DNA from: an uncultured Schlesneria sp.
GTDB taxonomy: Bacteria; Planctomycetota; Planctomycetia; Planctomycetales; Planctomycetaceae
Reading direction: 5' to 3'
Length of the DNA: 64,000 bases
Assembly (NCBI GenBank): GCA_903899985.1
Contig: CAIULL010000121.1
Location: forward strand, 1 to 64,000
In this document: piece after piece, positions 1 through 7,334 of the stretch
Layout of the letters: the number at the start of each line of letters is the position of its first letter
How positions within the stretch are numbered: the first letter of the stretch is position 1
The notes under the pieces: model-generated
Databases searched by the model: none
Seen by the model: only the letters and a program-made list of their open reading frames with translations
Told to the model about the DNA's origin: nothing
Program-made: the position numbers and the translations under genes

Positions 1-392
1 GGGCAAGCGTTTGCAATCGTCTCGGTTCGTCTCTGGTCGTCTCCAATCTTCTGCAGCAGCACCTTTCGGTATCTGATTTTAGAAAAACTGGCAATACTGA
101 AGCTCGCCACCCAACTGTCTCGATGCCTGCAATCGGAGATGTCATGCAGAATCCTCGTTCGGCGAACCGAAATCTACATTCTTTCCTCAAGCGGTTTTTG
201 CGTAACGTGTGCAAGAAAGAATGTGTGTTAGGTCAGTGAGTTCAAGTGTATACAGAGAAACTCAAAATCGGCGGTAGGACCCGTTGACGCCACGGGGTTG
301 AAGAGATTCCCTATTAAATCTTCGCGACGTTCGCTTGTATCGCGTTCTGAGCCTCTCGCGTGACTCATTGGACATCAAACAACCCGATAGCG
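1..392. other. Left-edge stretch with no recognisable gene
   Basis: I see no convincing coding region in these bases. A minus-strand frame stays open from about 232 to the window edge, but its translation from the possible ATG at 145 is low-complexity and matches nothing I know. The first 50 bases hold a loose run of CGTCT-type pentamers that I could not relate to any feature. The stretch lies downstream of the minus-strand gene ending at 393, so a continuation of the integrated element (integrase, other attachment end) may begin just outside the window. Confidence 0.4.
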
Positions 393-662
393 TTACGCGT
401 GCGTTAGTTTCATTATCTCGAATTCGCCACAGAAGCTATCACCTTGAACAATTGGCAGCATCCAGTTGCGGTGATCCCTGTTGCCATCGTCGAGTACATT
501 CATAAACCGATGGTGTTGAATAGGTGGTTTTAAATGGCATTCGTAAAGTTCGACTGGCTTCCGATCAACTCCAACGTCATTGTGAGCGAACACTGCAAAC
601 CGGCAGATGTCACATCGGTCAGGCGTTGCATTCATTCCGCTGCCCCTTTGGTTGCTGTTCAT
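393..662 (-). CDS. Small Cys/His-containing protein of the integrated element
   Basis: An 89-residue product of unknown function. Its start codon overlaps the stop of the PrimPol-helicase gene by four bases (ATGA type), which argues for translational coupling and for this being a real gene. The N-terminal third has a CDIC motif (residues 18-21), then a single Cys in YECHLKPP and another in the C-terminal DSFCGEF segment. Together these suggest a four-Cys treble-clef or zinc-ribbon-like fold. Small Cys4 proteins of this kind sit near replication genes in many phage-like elements. No homologue is recognised by eye, so no function is assigned. Confidence 0.6.
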   Translation of the reverse strand: MNSNQRGSGMNATPDRCDICRFAVFAHNDVGVDRKPVELYECHLKPPIQHHRFMNVLDDGNRDHRNWMLPIVQGDSFCGEFEIMKLTHA

Positions 663-3157
663 GCTTTCGATCCTCCAAACATAGAATCCACTGAGTCAAA
701 GTTAACTGCGGTTTCACTAGCAACTCCTGCCACATCCACACTACCAGCACAGTGCGACACTGCGACAACCCCTTTAGGGTGGTTGTCGCAGTGTGTGGCC
801 TCCACTGTGACAGACTGATTCTGTCGCAGTGCTGTCACAGTGTTGTCACAGTCTGTCGCAGTGGTTGTGGTTACTGCTGTTACTAATCGAAATCCAGGAT
901 AGGTCTGCTTGTTCTTCTTAGTTATTTCGCAGGCTTCAACCTTACCGTCTTCCAATAGCTTTTCGTTCGCCGCTCCACAGTCCGTACCATTCAATCTGGC
1001 TTTGGTCCCGTAGAATCGTTCCGTCTCGCCTTCTGGATACTTCTGATAAGCTTTCAGCAACTTGGCGGTATCAGCTTCGAGCTTCTTAGCCGCCTTGGCT
1101 TGTGCCCGTTGTTCCTTTGCGGCTTCACCCTGTTGTATGTTCTCGGCAACGACAGCCGATGCCCCATCAACCGAAACTTCCCACCGTCGCCCGCCTTGAT
1201 CCTTTCTTGATCCCTCTTCGATGTTCACGCCACACAAAACCGAATGACCAGCAGAGCCACCGACCGACAACCACAGGCGATGTGAGCCAGCGTTTTCGGG
1301 GTTGTACGCTTCACGCCTACCCAACAAAATCCACTGGCGTGCCCACTCTTGGAAACCAGACCACGCGATAGACTCCAGCTCTGGCGGGTTGAATTGGTTT
1401 TCTTTTGGTGCTTTCCGATTGTGGTGAACGATGATGATTGTGCATCCGGTTTCGCGTCCTACCTCGGTCAGTTCGAACAGCTTCTTACCGACTGAAAACA
1501 GGTTGCCCGCATCATCGCCCAGGTCGAGACATAAATAGGCGGGGTCAACAATCAGGACTTCAAGCCGATTGTCTTTGACGAATTTCGACAAACTGGCTTT
1601 CGTCCGTGGTTGTCCAAGTCTCGGCAATGCAAACGACCAAAGAGCGTTTGAATAGTCGCCAAAGTTAATCCAGGGCTTTGACCGTGCAATCCTTCGGCAA
1701 GTCTCTTGAATAACTGCATCACCACTTTCGCCCGACATCATCGCCACGCGAACGGGTCGGGGAACATAGTACTTGTTCAGAAACTTCGCACCACTGGCGA
1801 GACTCAAAGTCAGGTCGATTGCAATCGTGGTTTTCAGACTCTTCTTTGATGCTGCGATAATGCAAGGCTGACCAGCCGCGAGGATATCATCAACCAGATA
1901 TTCCGTGTGGAGTTCTACTGCGTCGAGTTGTTCCGATGTCATCGTCTCGAATGTCTCGACTTCAGAGCCGAGAACAATCGTATTGACGTTCGAAGAAACA
2001 AAACTCAACACGTCGTTAAGGTCCCGTCCCTCGCTCAGTCTTTTCAACCCCTGCTGCAAAACCTGTCTCAAGACTTGTTCTTGTCTCGGATCGGTTTGAG
2101 CCGGTTTAACCGCTTCCGCTGAAAAGGTGGAAGAGTCTTCCACTGTTTGAACCGTTCCCAAAATCGCTTCGCCTGTCGCCTGCTCCGAATCATCAAGCGG
2201 GTCGAACCTCGGAACGTCACCTGCTGGCAACTGTTCACGGTCAGCCATCGGGACTACCTCCGATTTCATCGCCCCGTCGATCTTGTGCCACAATTCAGCA
2301 TCTGACCAGGGCGGGACGCATTTTAAATTCCAAGGTTGCAGAACGTCGAAGGTGTCTTCACGGTTCAACCTGAATCCCAAAACCTTCTTCACGACAATGA
2401 ACGTGTCCCGGCTTCCGTCCTGACCGGAAACCGCTCCTGGTATTGGTGCCAAGTATGTTGAAGCCCGTTTGATTTGACGTTCACGGTCAGGGGTCAACGG
2501 TTGCTGTGGCTGTGCTTGAACCTTGACCGGCTTCACAACCTCGGGAACCCATTTCGCGAGCGTGGTCATCAGTGCGGTTAATGGTCCCTGTCGTTCCCGT
2601 ACATCGTCTGGCGTGCCGTGTACCCTTTGTCCTGTCACCGTAAAGAAACGGCCCTTCGAATAGACTTCAACCTTTCCGTCTCCCTCAGGACGTTTGAAGC
2701 CGCTTCGACAACCTTCAGGTAGTACGCCACGAACGAAGATCTTGACGCCCGTCCCACTTGGCGAGACTTCGGTGTATGTCTTCAAAATGTCGATGAAGTC
2801 TAAAGCCCATCCCGCCAGCTTTCCCGTTGCCGGGTCTCGGCAATCGTCCAGGTCGATACCAATTAGATCATCACTTCCATCGAATACGAAACCGATTCCA
2901 AGTCCGTTCTGTTCTGCTGACGCGACGGCCGTAGAAAAATCGGTCCAGGTGTTCGCATCGGTCGAAGAGGCATTTCGTAAAGGATGGTTCGCCTGCTTTA
3001 GTGGCTTCGTCCACTTCCCCGCCTTCTTTTCCCAAGCCCAACAAACCCAACGATCTGGCGTCGTCAGTGTCTCGGGTATTCCTTCGACGTTGAAATTGTG
3101 AACAGGTTTCACGTCGGACGATAGAACCTCTTGTCGTGCTGTTTTGGTTTCCGTCAT
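659..3157 (-). CDS. PrimPol-helicase fusion replication protein of the integrated element
   Basis: Residues 30-200 resemble the archaeo-eukaryotic primase/polymerase fold of phage NrS-1-type and bifunctional primase proteins: a metal-binding DLDDC at 102-106, SPSGTGVKIF at 132-141 and EVYSKGRFFTVTG at 164-176. Residues 226-297 look like the helical primase C-terminal linker. Residues 410-620 are a RepA-like hexameric helicase (AAA_25 type), with a variant Walker A ASKKSLKT at 436-443, Walker B-like LIVDPAY near 535-541 and a sensor-like IIIVHHN at 574-580. A basic winged-helix-like segment follows. The last ~80 residues are Thr/Val/Asp-rich and appear shaped by DNA repeats (750-863). The gene overlaps its neighbours on both sides by four bases. 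It probably primes and unwinds the element's own DNA. Domain assignment is by motif, not by search. Confidence 0.85.
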   Translation of the reverse strand: MTETKTARQEVLSSDVKPVHNFNVEGIPETLTTPDRWVCWAWEKKAGKWTKPLKQANHPLRNASSTDANTWTDFSTAVASAEQNGLGIGFVFDGSDDLIGIDLDDCRDPATGKLAGWALDFIDILKTYTEVSPSGTGVKIFVRGVLPEGCRSGFKRPEGDGKVEVYSKGRFFTVTGQRVHGTPDDVRERQGPLTALMTTLAKWVPEVVKPVKVQAQPQQPLTPDRERQIKRASTYLAPIPGAVSGQDGSRDTFIVVKKVLGFRLNREDTFDVLQPWNLKCVPPWSDAELWHKIDGAMKSEVVPMADREQLPAGDVPRFDPLDDSEQATGEAILGTVQTVEDSSTFSAEAVKPAQTDPRQEQVLRQVLQQGLKRLSEGRDLNDVLSFVSSNVNTIVLGSEVETFETMTSEQLDAVELHTEYLVDDILAAGQPCIIAASKKSLKTTIAIDLTLSLASGAKFLNKYYVPRPVRVAMMSGESGDAVIQETCRRIARSKPWINFGDYSNALWSFALPRLGQPRTKASLSKFVKDNRLEVLIVDPAYLCLDLGDDAGNLFSVGKKLFELTEVGRETGCTIIIVHHNRKAPKENQFNPPELESIAWSGFQEWARQWILLGRREAYNPENAGSHRLWLSVGGSAGHSVLCGVNIEEGSRKDQGGRRWEVSVDGASAVVAENIQQGEAAKEQRAQAKAAKKLEADTAKLLKAYQKYPEGETERFYGTKARLNGTDCGAANEKLLEDGKVEACEITKKNKQTYPGFRLVTAVTTTTATDCDNTVTALRQNQSVTVEATHCDNHPKGVVAVSHCAGSVDVAGVASETAVNFDSVDSMFGGSKA
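750..863. repeat. Iteron-like array in the 3' end of the replication gene
   Basis: The decamer TGTCRCAGTG occurs at 784-793, 822-831, 833-842, 844-853 (last base C) and 854-863. The last four are direct and spaced 11, 11 and 10 bases, close to one helical turn. The inverted form CACTGYGACA lies at 758-767 and 803-812, with a diverged copy at 750-759. Phased short repeats inside or beside a rep gene are characteristic of iteron replication origins, so this is a candidate origin recognised by the PrimPol-helicase. The encoded tail, rich in Thr, Val and Cys-Asp, looks like a by-product of the repeats. Confidence 0.65.
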
Positions 3158-3696
3158 ACATTCACCGCCGTTCTAAATTCTGGAATCTCGTGAAGGAACG
3201 GCGGGCAGACTTCGGAAACCTTGTCATCCGGGGCGGTGCAACATGCCCATTGAAGGAGATGATCGAACCACGATTCAATCAACTGGCGAACGGCTTCAAT
3301 TGACGGTCGTTTGTCTCGCTCGATCAGCTTTTCAATCCCGCTTCGGGTTGTCGCTACTGACTGCATCTGCCCACGACAGAAACGGGAAAGACATTGTTCT
3401 TCTTCGGTGAATGTGGTTTGCGTTGCCTTTCGGCCCGCTCGCTTACGTGCTGCGCTCATCGCATTGTTGCCAGCTCGCCAGCGAAGTTTTTGGGCGGCGT
3501 CTTCGCGCTTGCGGAGTCCCTTCAGAAATTCCGTGAGCGTCTTCGATCCGCCAGCCAGCTTGATAGCCGCATGGGCTTCGACCAAAAAACCTTTTCGATA
3601 ATTTGCCTCGCGGTCAGGATCGTTTCCCCAATAAGGGATGGTTGTATCGTAGTCGGTTAATGCTTTGGGGTTGACTTTGTCTACTACATTTGTCAT
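3154..3696 (-). CDS. Unknown protein of the integrated element
   Basis: A 180-residue product that I do not recognise. It overlaps the start of the PrimPol-helicase by four bases and so is very likely co-transcribed and co-translated with it. The middle (about residues 60-110) is strongly basic, with KLRWRAGNN and RKRAGRKAT segments that could bind DNA. The C-terminal third is predicted helical and contains a CC pair and CPPF. It shows no signal peptide or membrane segment. A replication accessory or regulatory role is possible from context only. Confidence 0.6.
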   Translation of the reverse strand: MTNVVDKVNPKALTDYDTTIPYWGNDPDREANYRKGFLVEAHAAIKLAGGSKTLTEFLKGLRKREDAAQKLRWRAGNNAMSAARKRAGRKATQTTFTEEEQCLSRFCRGQMQSVATTRSGIEKLIERDKRPSIEAVRQLIESWFDHLLQWACCTAPDDKVSEVCPPFLHEIPEFRTAVNV

Positions 3697-3741
3697 AATT
3701 TTGGTCCGTGCAAAGTGACGGTTTGTGCGGTGTGATATTCG

Positions 3742-3779
3742 ACGCCTCGCTTGGTTTCCCTCCAGGCGAGGCGTTTTTT
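3742..3779 (+). terminator. Terminator-like hairpin pointing right
   Basis: A perfect nine-base stem (3742-3750 with 3765-3773, ACGCCTCGC) around a 14-base loop is followed by six T on the plus strand. It lies in the gap between the prohead protease gene (stop at 3790) and the next minus-strand gene. Its T-run is on the strand opposite to the genes, so it would stop transcription entering from the left. On the minus strand the hairpin is preceded by A-run and lacks a following T-run. Confidence 0.55.
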
Positions 3780-3789
3780 GTTAGACGGC

Positions 3790-4650
3790 CTACGCCTTCT
3801 GTTTCCAGGTAGACGCAACCTCTCTGGTCAGCTTCTTCATCGGATCAATCGCACTCGGATTGCTGCGTGCAAATTGGACGGAAGTTGTCGAGTCAGCCCC
3901 GTAGGGAAGAATCGCGATTCCGCTAATCGCCCATTGCCTGAAAACGGTTCCCGGTCCATCGAAGTCAATGCCGTTGACGTTGACTGCTTGCCCCTCTGGC
4001 ACCTGCTGAGTCTGAAGCGTGGATGGGTCAATTGTGACAGAGGCTTGGAATGGTACGCCCTTTGAGCCTTGGAAGATGATCTCACTGGCCTTGTCGTCAG
4101 TCGTGAACGGAATTAGTCGTCCCTGAGCCACTAATTGGCCATCGACGACAGATACCGAATCCGCAACCCCTAAAACACAGTCAGTGTGGTTGTAATCAAG
4201 GGGGATCGCGCCCGATGGTGGTATAAACCCGCTCATGTCGTTGACGACTCGGCCCCAATAACCTTGATAGGCTGTAGAGCTTGTTCGGGCAACAATCGTG
4301 ATCGGCTTTGGAGACAGTGAGCCGGTTTCGGGTGGCGATTGGGTCATCGAAACATCAGCGCCAAAATTGACCGAATTTTTCGGCAGTCTGATCGTTCCTT
4401 TTGCCTGTGCGTCTTGCATCGCTGCAAACAGCCGACCTGCAAACTTCTGGATCAGTGGTCCATCTTTGACGGCAATGTCGCCACCCGCAAAACAAGCCTT
4501 CCCAGGCTGGGGAATCAGTTTACTTAACAACTCAAAATTTGACTTGACGTCATGCGGTAGCGCGGGTGGCGAGTTGGCCAATGCGAACTGTGCGTTGCTC
4601 ATGAGGGTTGAGACTTCAGGACCAGAAAACACTTTTTGATCTTGTTGCAT
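3790..4650 (-). CDS. HK97-like phage prohead protease homologue
   Basis: A 286-residue protein whose middle (about 115-230) resembles the U35/S78-type prohead maturation proteases. It has LDYNHTD with His155, a VxDGQLVAQGRL strand pair, then GVPFQASVTID with Ser204. The 49-residue His-to-Ser spacing and the small-residue context around the serine fit the family, whose members cleave scaffold and capsid proteins inside the prohead. The ~100-residue N-terminal extension and the C-terminal tail are not recognised. No portal, major capsid or terminase gene lies nearby. The encoded protein may process a capsid made by genes outside the window, by a helper phage, or may have another role. The start codon has an A-rich leader rather than a clear Shine-Dalgarno. 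Confidence 0.65.
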   Translation of the reverse strand: MQQDQKVFSGPEVSTLMSNAQFALANSPPALPHDVKSNFELLSKLIPQPGKACFAGGDIAVKDGPLIQKFAGRLFAAMQDAQAKGTIRLPKNSVNFGADVSMTQSPPETGSLSPKPITIVARTSSTAYQGYWGRVVNDMSGFIPPSGAIPLDYNHTDCVLGVADSVSVVDGQLVAQGRLIPFTTDDKASEIIFQGSKGVPFQASVTIDPSTLQTQQVPEGQAVNVNGIDFDGPGTVFRQWAISGIAILPYGADSTTSVQFARSNPSAIDPMKKLTREVASTWKQKA

Positions 4651-4705
4651 TTATAAATCTTTCGAATTGAGTGAAAAATGAGTTAATCGCGAACGGTTGA
4701 TGTCT

Positions 4706-5263
4706 TCAGACAGACAAGAGCTTTTCCCGTGATCGTTCCATTTGAGCGTCAATTCGCTCAATAGCGGCCTCGTTCTCTTGAATCATTTTTCGACTCGCTT
4801 CCATCAGTGCCCCGTAGTCGTTAACGAGTGCGATGTTCTTCAGGTACTCAGGATGATTCAAAATCGCAGCGCGAGGCGCTGCCCCGCGTCCGCCATGCGG
4901 TAAATCAGCAAAGCCAGCCTCAATCAGAGCTTTACCAATACGAGATTCGATAGGCTCCTGATTATTCGCCGCCTCGTTGTAAAGCTTCAGGTATCCCGGA
5001 ATAACCCGGTTAGACCAGAAGTCGCCCAACTGACAGCGCAGTTCCCTTGCTCGCGTCCTGATTGTGTCAATTCCACCTCTCCAGGCGGTAGCCTCTTTGG
5101 CGATGTTTCCAGGCTTTGTTTTCAGAGCTTGGCGTTTTTCATGGCTTGCCTGAACGTCGTCCTCAATCGCGTAATTCAGGGCCGAGAATTCCTCATTGGC
5201 TTGCTGCACGTCTGGCGGCAGTCTGTTGTCAACGGGTGCGAATCGGATCGGCTCAAAATTCAT
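4706..5263 (-). CDS. Unknown helical protein of the integrated element
   Basis: The start is placed at the ATG at 5263 (MNFEPIRF), which has a GGAG nine bases upstream; a TTG 15 bases further upstream is the alternative. The 185-residue product is mostly charged and helical. Residues 20-60 and the last 50 (ending IERIDAQMERSREKL) look coiled-coil, with a glycine/alanine-rich turn (HGGRGAAPRAA) between them. No signal peptide or membrane segment is seen. It sits directly upstream of the prohead protease in the transcription unit, where phages often place scaffold-type proteins, but that role is only a guess. I do not recognise the family. Confidence 0.55.
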   Translation of the reverse strand: MNFEPIRFAPVDNRLPPDVQQANEEFSALNYAIEDDVQASHEKRQALKTKPGNIAKEATAWRGGIDTIRTRARELRCQLGDFWSNRVIPGYLKLYNEAANNQEPIESRIGKALIEAGFADLPHGGRGAAPRAAILNHPEYLKNIALVNDYGALMEASRKMIQENEAAIERIDAQMERSREKLLSV

Positions 5264-5356
5264 TTTCCAGGTCTCCAAACAAGAGTGTGTCGTTCATGCG
5301 TCTGGTCAACGTTTGACCGCGTCCGCATTGATGAGGCAGATACTACTTGCCCGGAC

Positions 5357-6166
5357 TCACGATTTTTTCACGTCGCCAAAAGATTTTTTCGTGAATTTTT
5401 TGTGAGGAAACTTCTTCAAGAACTCTCCTCTCTTTTTAAGCGACCATGTGGAATCGAGTTGACTCAAGGCTATGTTTGCCCACGTGAGATGATTTGCGAA
5501 CGCACCTGCAGTCTGATCGTCGATAGGCCCCCACATTGAATCAGACACATGGTCGATCTGAGCGGACTCACGATTCCACATATATTTGAGTAGTGCGTAA
5601 GCCATCGGCTTTACTTCAGCTGTCTTTCCATCAAGCCAGATGGTTGAAGGGTCATAGAAGCCATCTGGTTTGATCGGCGAAGGTTTTTCGATTGCTGGCG
5701 TGGCGACAACAGGCTTGGGTGTCGGCATTACCAATGAGTGCGCAAACGCCGCAACCCCTGCCGGAATTGCCCCGTATTGGCCACCGGGTAACCCATCGAA
5801 CGCAATCTGCCATTCGTCGGGGTCGGATGCCAAGAGTCTGTCGCGGTCCAGGTCAAGGCTACGCGCCAGCTTGCGAACCAGGGATTGAGTCAGTTCGACC
5901 AGTTCGGCAATTATCGCCCGGTCGGCATTGGGTAACATTGCCAGCCGCTGCAAGGCCGTGAAGCAATTTTTTGCGGTCGCCTTAGAAAGCGGGGTCGTCA
6001 GGTCGTCAACTGCTCGTGTTGATCGCTTGACCGACTCCAGGTACTTGCCCAGGCGGGTGGCTACCTCTGATTGTGGCAGCGGTTCCACCGTGTACGCCGC
6101 ATCGGGCGAATCCGATTCCGGTAAACTGGCTACGGTCCAAAGCCCGTTTTTTAATTTTATAGTCAT
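5357..6166 (-). CDS. Unknown protein of the integrated element
   Basis: The start is placed at ATG 6166 (MTIKLKNGLW), eight bases after an AGGGG; an upstream in-frame ATG at 6199 lies inside the terminator hairpin and is less likely. The ~269-residue product has a mixed N-terminal part, a helical middle, a Pro-rich linker (about PTPKPVV to PSPIKPDG) and a C-terminal segment with WLDGKTAEVKPMAYALLKYMWNR and a very basic end (KKFPHKKFTKK), which may be a winged-helix-like DNA-binding region. I recognise no family. It follows the excisionase gene after an intrinsic terminator, so it may have its own promoter. Confidence 0.55.
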   Translation of the reverse strand: MTIKLKNGLWTVASLPESDSPDAAYTVEPLPQSEVATRLGKYLESVKRSTRAVDDLTTPLSKATAKNCFTALQRLAMLPNADRAIIAELVELTQSLVRKLARSLDLDRDRLLASDPDEWQIAFDGLPGGQYGAIPAGVAAFAHSLVMPTPKPVVATPAIEKPSPIKPDGFYDPSTIWLDGKTAEVKPMAYALLKYMWNRESAQIDHVSDSMWGPIDDQTAGAFANHLTWANIALSQLDSTWSLKKRGEFLKKFPHKKFTKKSFGDVKKS

Positions 6167-6197
6167 GCTGGCTACCCCTGCCAATTGGTGACGATTC

Positions 6198-6249
6198 AAA
6201 AAAAGATCTCGCGGGAAAGCCGATTCAATTTCGGTCTAACCCGCGAGAT
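6198..6249 (-). terminator. Intrinsic terminator after the excisionase-like gene
   Basis: A perfect ten-base GC-rich stem (ATCTCGCGGG at 6206-6215 pairing with 6240-6249) is followed, on the minus strand, by seven T (6198-6204 read as A on the plus strand). It lies 12 bases past the stop of the HTH gene at 6261. It would separate that gene from the rest of the element transcript. Confidence 0.75.
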
Positions 6250-6260
6250 TTCGAGATTTT

Positions 6261-6482
6261 TCAGGCAGCGGTTCCGCTGCCATCTTGAGCCGCCAGATAT
6301 TCTTCAATGGCCCAAACAGGAACCAGACGCGATTTTCCGATCTTCAACGATTTTAATTGCCCCGATGAAATCAATCCGTAAACGAACGTCCGGCCAAGCC
6401 CCAGGTAGTGACACGCCCCGTCAACCTTCAAATTTTGCTTTTTGCGTAGCTCCGGAATGTCCAAACTCTTCTTCGCTTCCAT
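6261..6482 (-). CDS. Excisionase-family helix-turn-helix protein
   Basis: A 73-residue MerR-like/excisionase-type DNA-binding protein. The core shows the family pattern: a helix with DGACHYLGLGRTFVYGLI, then the wing SGQLKSLKIGKSRLVP and the terminal helix VWAIEEYLA. Proteins of this family bind attachment sites and direct excision by tyrosine integrases, or act as regulators. The gene is preceded by AGGGG eight bases before ATG and lies closest to the tRNA gene, the usual place for xis near an attachment site. It is separated from the rest of the cluster by a strong terminator, so it may be expressed independently. The integrase partner is not in the window. Confidence 0.8.
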   Translation of the reverse strand: MEAKKSLDIPELRKKQNLKVDGACHYLGLGRTFVYGLISSGQLKSLKIGKSRLVPVWAIEEYLAAQDGSGTAA

Positions 6483-6625
6483 GCTCCCGACCCCTAGATG
6501 ATGTGTCTGATTGCATTGTCAACCACAATAGGTTGTCATTGTTCGCCAATACTCGTATTTGATTCGAGCCGAGGCAATAGATCTTTTCCGGAATTTTTCC
6601 AGGTGGGTGGGGATACCCATGAAAA

Positions 6626-6665
6626 GCACAAAACCACGCTCCTGATTTGGAACGTGGTTTTGTGC
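6626..6665. repeat. 13-bp perfect inverted repeat between tRNA-Leu and the excisionase gene
   Basis: GCACAAAACCACG at 6626-6638 is the exact inverse of 6653-6665, around a 14-base centre. It lies between the tRNA 3' end and the HTH gene. It could be an arm-type binding site for integrase or excisionase, an operator, or a terminator for the tRNA transcript (minus strand). The following minus-strand bases are not a clean T-run, so a protein-binding role is at least as likely. Confidence 0.5.
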
Positions 6666-6739
6666 GAGAAAATAACGGCTTGTTGGTATAAGGTTGGTAT
6701 TTGACGCGAATTCAGTTTTGAAAAATCGCCATAAGTCAT

Positions 6740-6825
6740 TAGCCGAGGCGGGGCTCGAACCCGCACGTCCTGTTACGGACACAGGATTTTAAGTCCTGTG
6801 CGTCTGCCTGTTTCGCCACTCGGCC
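6740..6825 (-). tRNA. tRNA-Leu (anticodon UAA)
   Basis: The minus strand folds as a class II tRNA. The acceptor is GGCCGAG pairing with CUCGGCU (first pair G-U) with discriminator A, and the D-arm contains GGCAGACGC. The anticodon stem-loop is CAGGA-CUUAAAA-UCCUG with anticodon UAA; a variable arm and a T-arm GCGGG-UUCGAGC-CCCGC follow. The long variable arm and the anticodon identify leucine. CCA is not encoded. The 3' end points at the integrated element, a common arrangement when the tRNA end serves as attachment site. Confidence 0.95.
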
Positions 6826-6973
6826 ATTTCGAGCCACGGATTGTGGCGTGGTTGGCTTCTCACTGCAAGACTGCGAGTTGTCGGGAATCTCGGATTCCGC
6901 GGAAGTTGGTGTGGAAATTGACCGGGAGATGCCAAAAAGTTGAAGGCGTGACCCATGAATCACAGGGAAAGAT

Positions 6974-7132
6974 TTGAAACACCGAGGCACGGAGAGCACA
7001 GAGGTGGAGTCGCGAGGGAAGTATTCTGCCAGGGAGATCCTCTGTTTCCAAAAACTTCCGGTTTTCCAAATATGAATACGAATTGAGCGGCTTTTCGCAT
7101 TCCTCTGTGCCCCCTGTGCCTCTGTGTTTCAA
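6974..7132. repeat. Inverted repeat with 31-base arms (GAGGCACAGAGG type)
   Basis: The arm at 6974-7004 matches the inverse of 7102-7132 at 27 of 31 positions, with about 97 bases between them. The arms contain GAGGCAC and CACAGAGG. Similar CTCTGTG-rich palindromes are dispersed in many planctomycete and other bacterial genomes; the function is unknown. It could be a decayed miniature element or a transcript-end hairpin. Confidence 0.6.
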
Positions 7133-7249
7133 TCAATTCGAGTGTTGCGTGTTTGTTGACCGGAAAATCTGGCGCAACGAGATTGGTGGTCAAAAGTCTT
7201 TTACATTCGTCATTTCATTGTTTTCGGAATGCATTATCAGGAAATCTTC

Positions 7250-7311
7250 GAAGAGCACTGTTTCACCGAAGACGGTGTCACAGTGGCACGAAGACCGTCC
7301 CACAGTGGCAC
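7250..7311. repeat. Diverged half copy of the GTGCCACTGCTT palindrome family
   Basis: Bases 7250-7289 match the right half of the family seen at 26499-26538 (GAAGAGCACTG ... CAGTGGCAC) with compensating changes in the stem. They are followed by a partial second CACAGTGGCAC at 7301-7311. The element sits 24 bases beyond the stop of the amidohydrolase gene. Confidence 0.6.
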
Positions 7312-7334
7312 AAATTGGGGGCTCGTCTTCGTTT

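Larger units (their letters stand above)
393..6739 (-). mobile_element. Putative integrated element (phage satellite or integrative plasmid-like) next to tRNA-Leu
   Basis: Seven consecutive minus-strand genes between the window edge and the 3' end of a tRNA-Leu gene form a coherent mobile-element cassette. In transcription order they are an excisionase-type HTH protein, two unknowns, an HK97-like prohead protease, an unknown, a PrimPol-helicase replication protein and a small Cys-rich protein. Several gene junctions overlap by four bases. Seen directly: the gene order, the overlaps, the iteron-like array in the replication gene, and the tRNA 3' end facing the element. Known: tRNA 3' ends are common attachment sites, and PrimPol/RepA-like replication with excisionase is typical of satellites and integrative plasmids. 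Inferred: this is one flank of such an element. No integrase, capsid or second attachment repeat is visible, and the left boundary is unknown. Confidence 0.6.
6826..7334. other. Intergenic stretch with two palindromic repeats
   Basis: I see no gene here. The stretch holds an inverted repeat with arms near 6974 and 7132 and a degenerate copy of the GTGCCACTGCTT repeat family near 7250-7311. Both are listed separately. It separates the tRNA-Leu gene from the 3' end of the amidohydrolase gene. Confidence 0.6.

Noticed and set aside
1-50. Loose CGTCT repeats at the left edge, considered as a tandem repeat or site cluster
   Set aside because: Spacing and sequence are irregular and only about four units occur; too weak to call.
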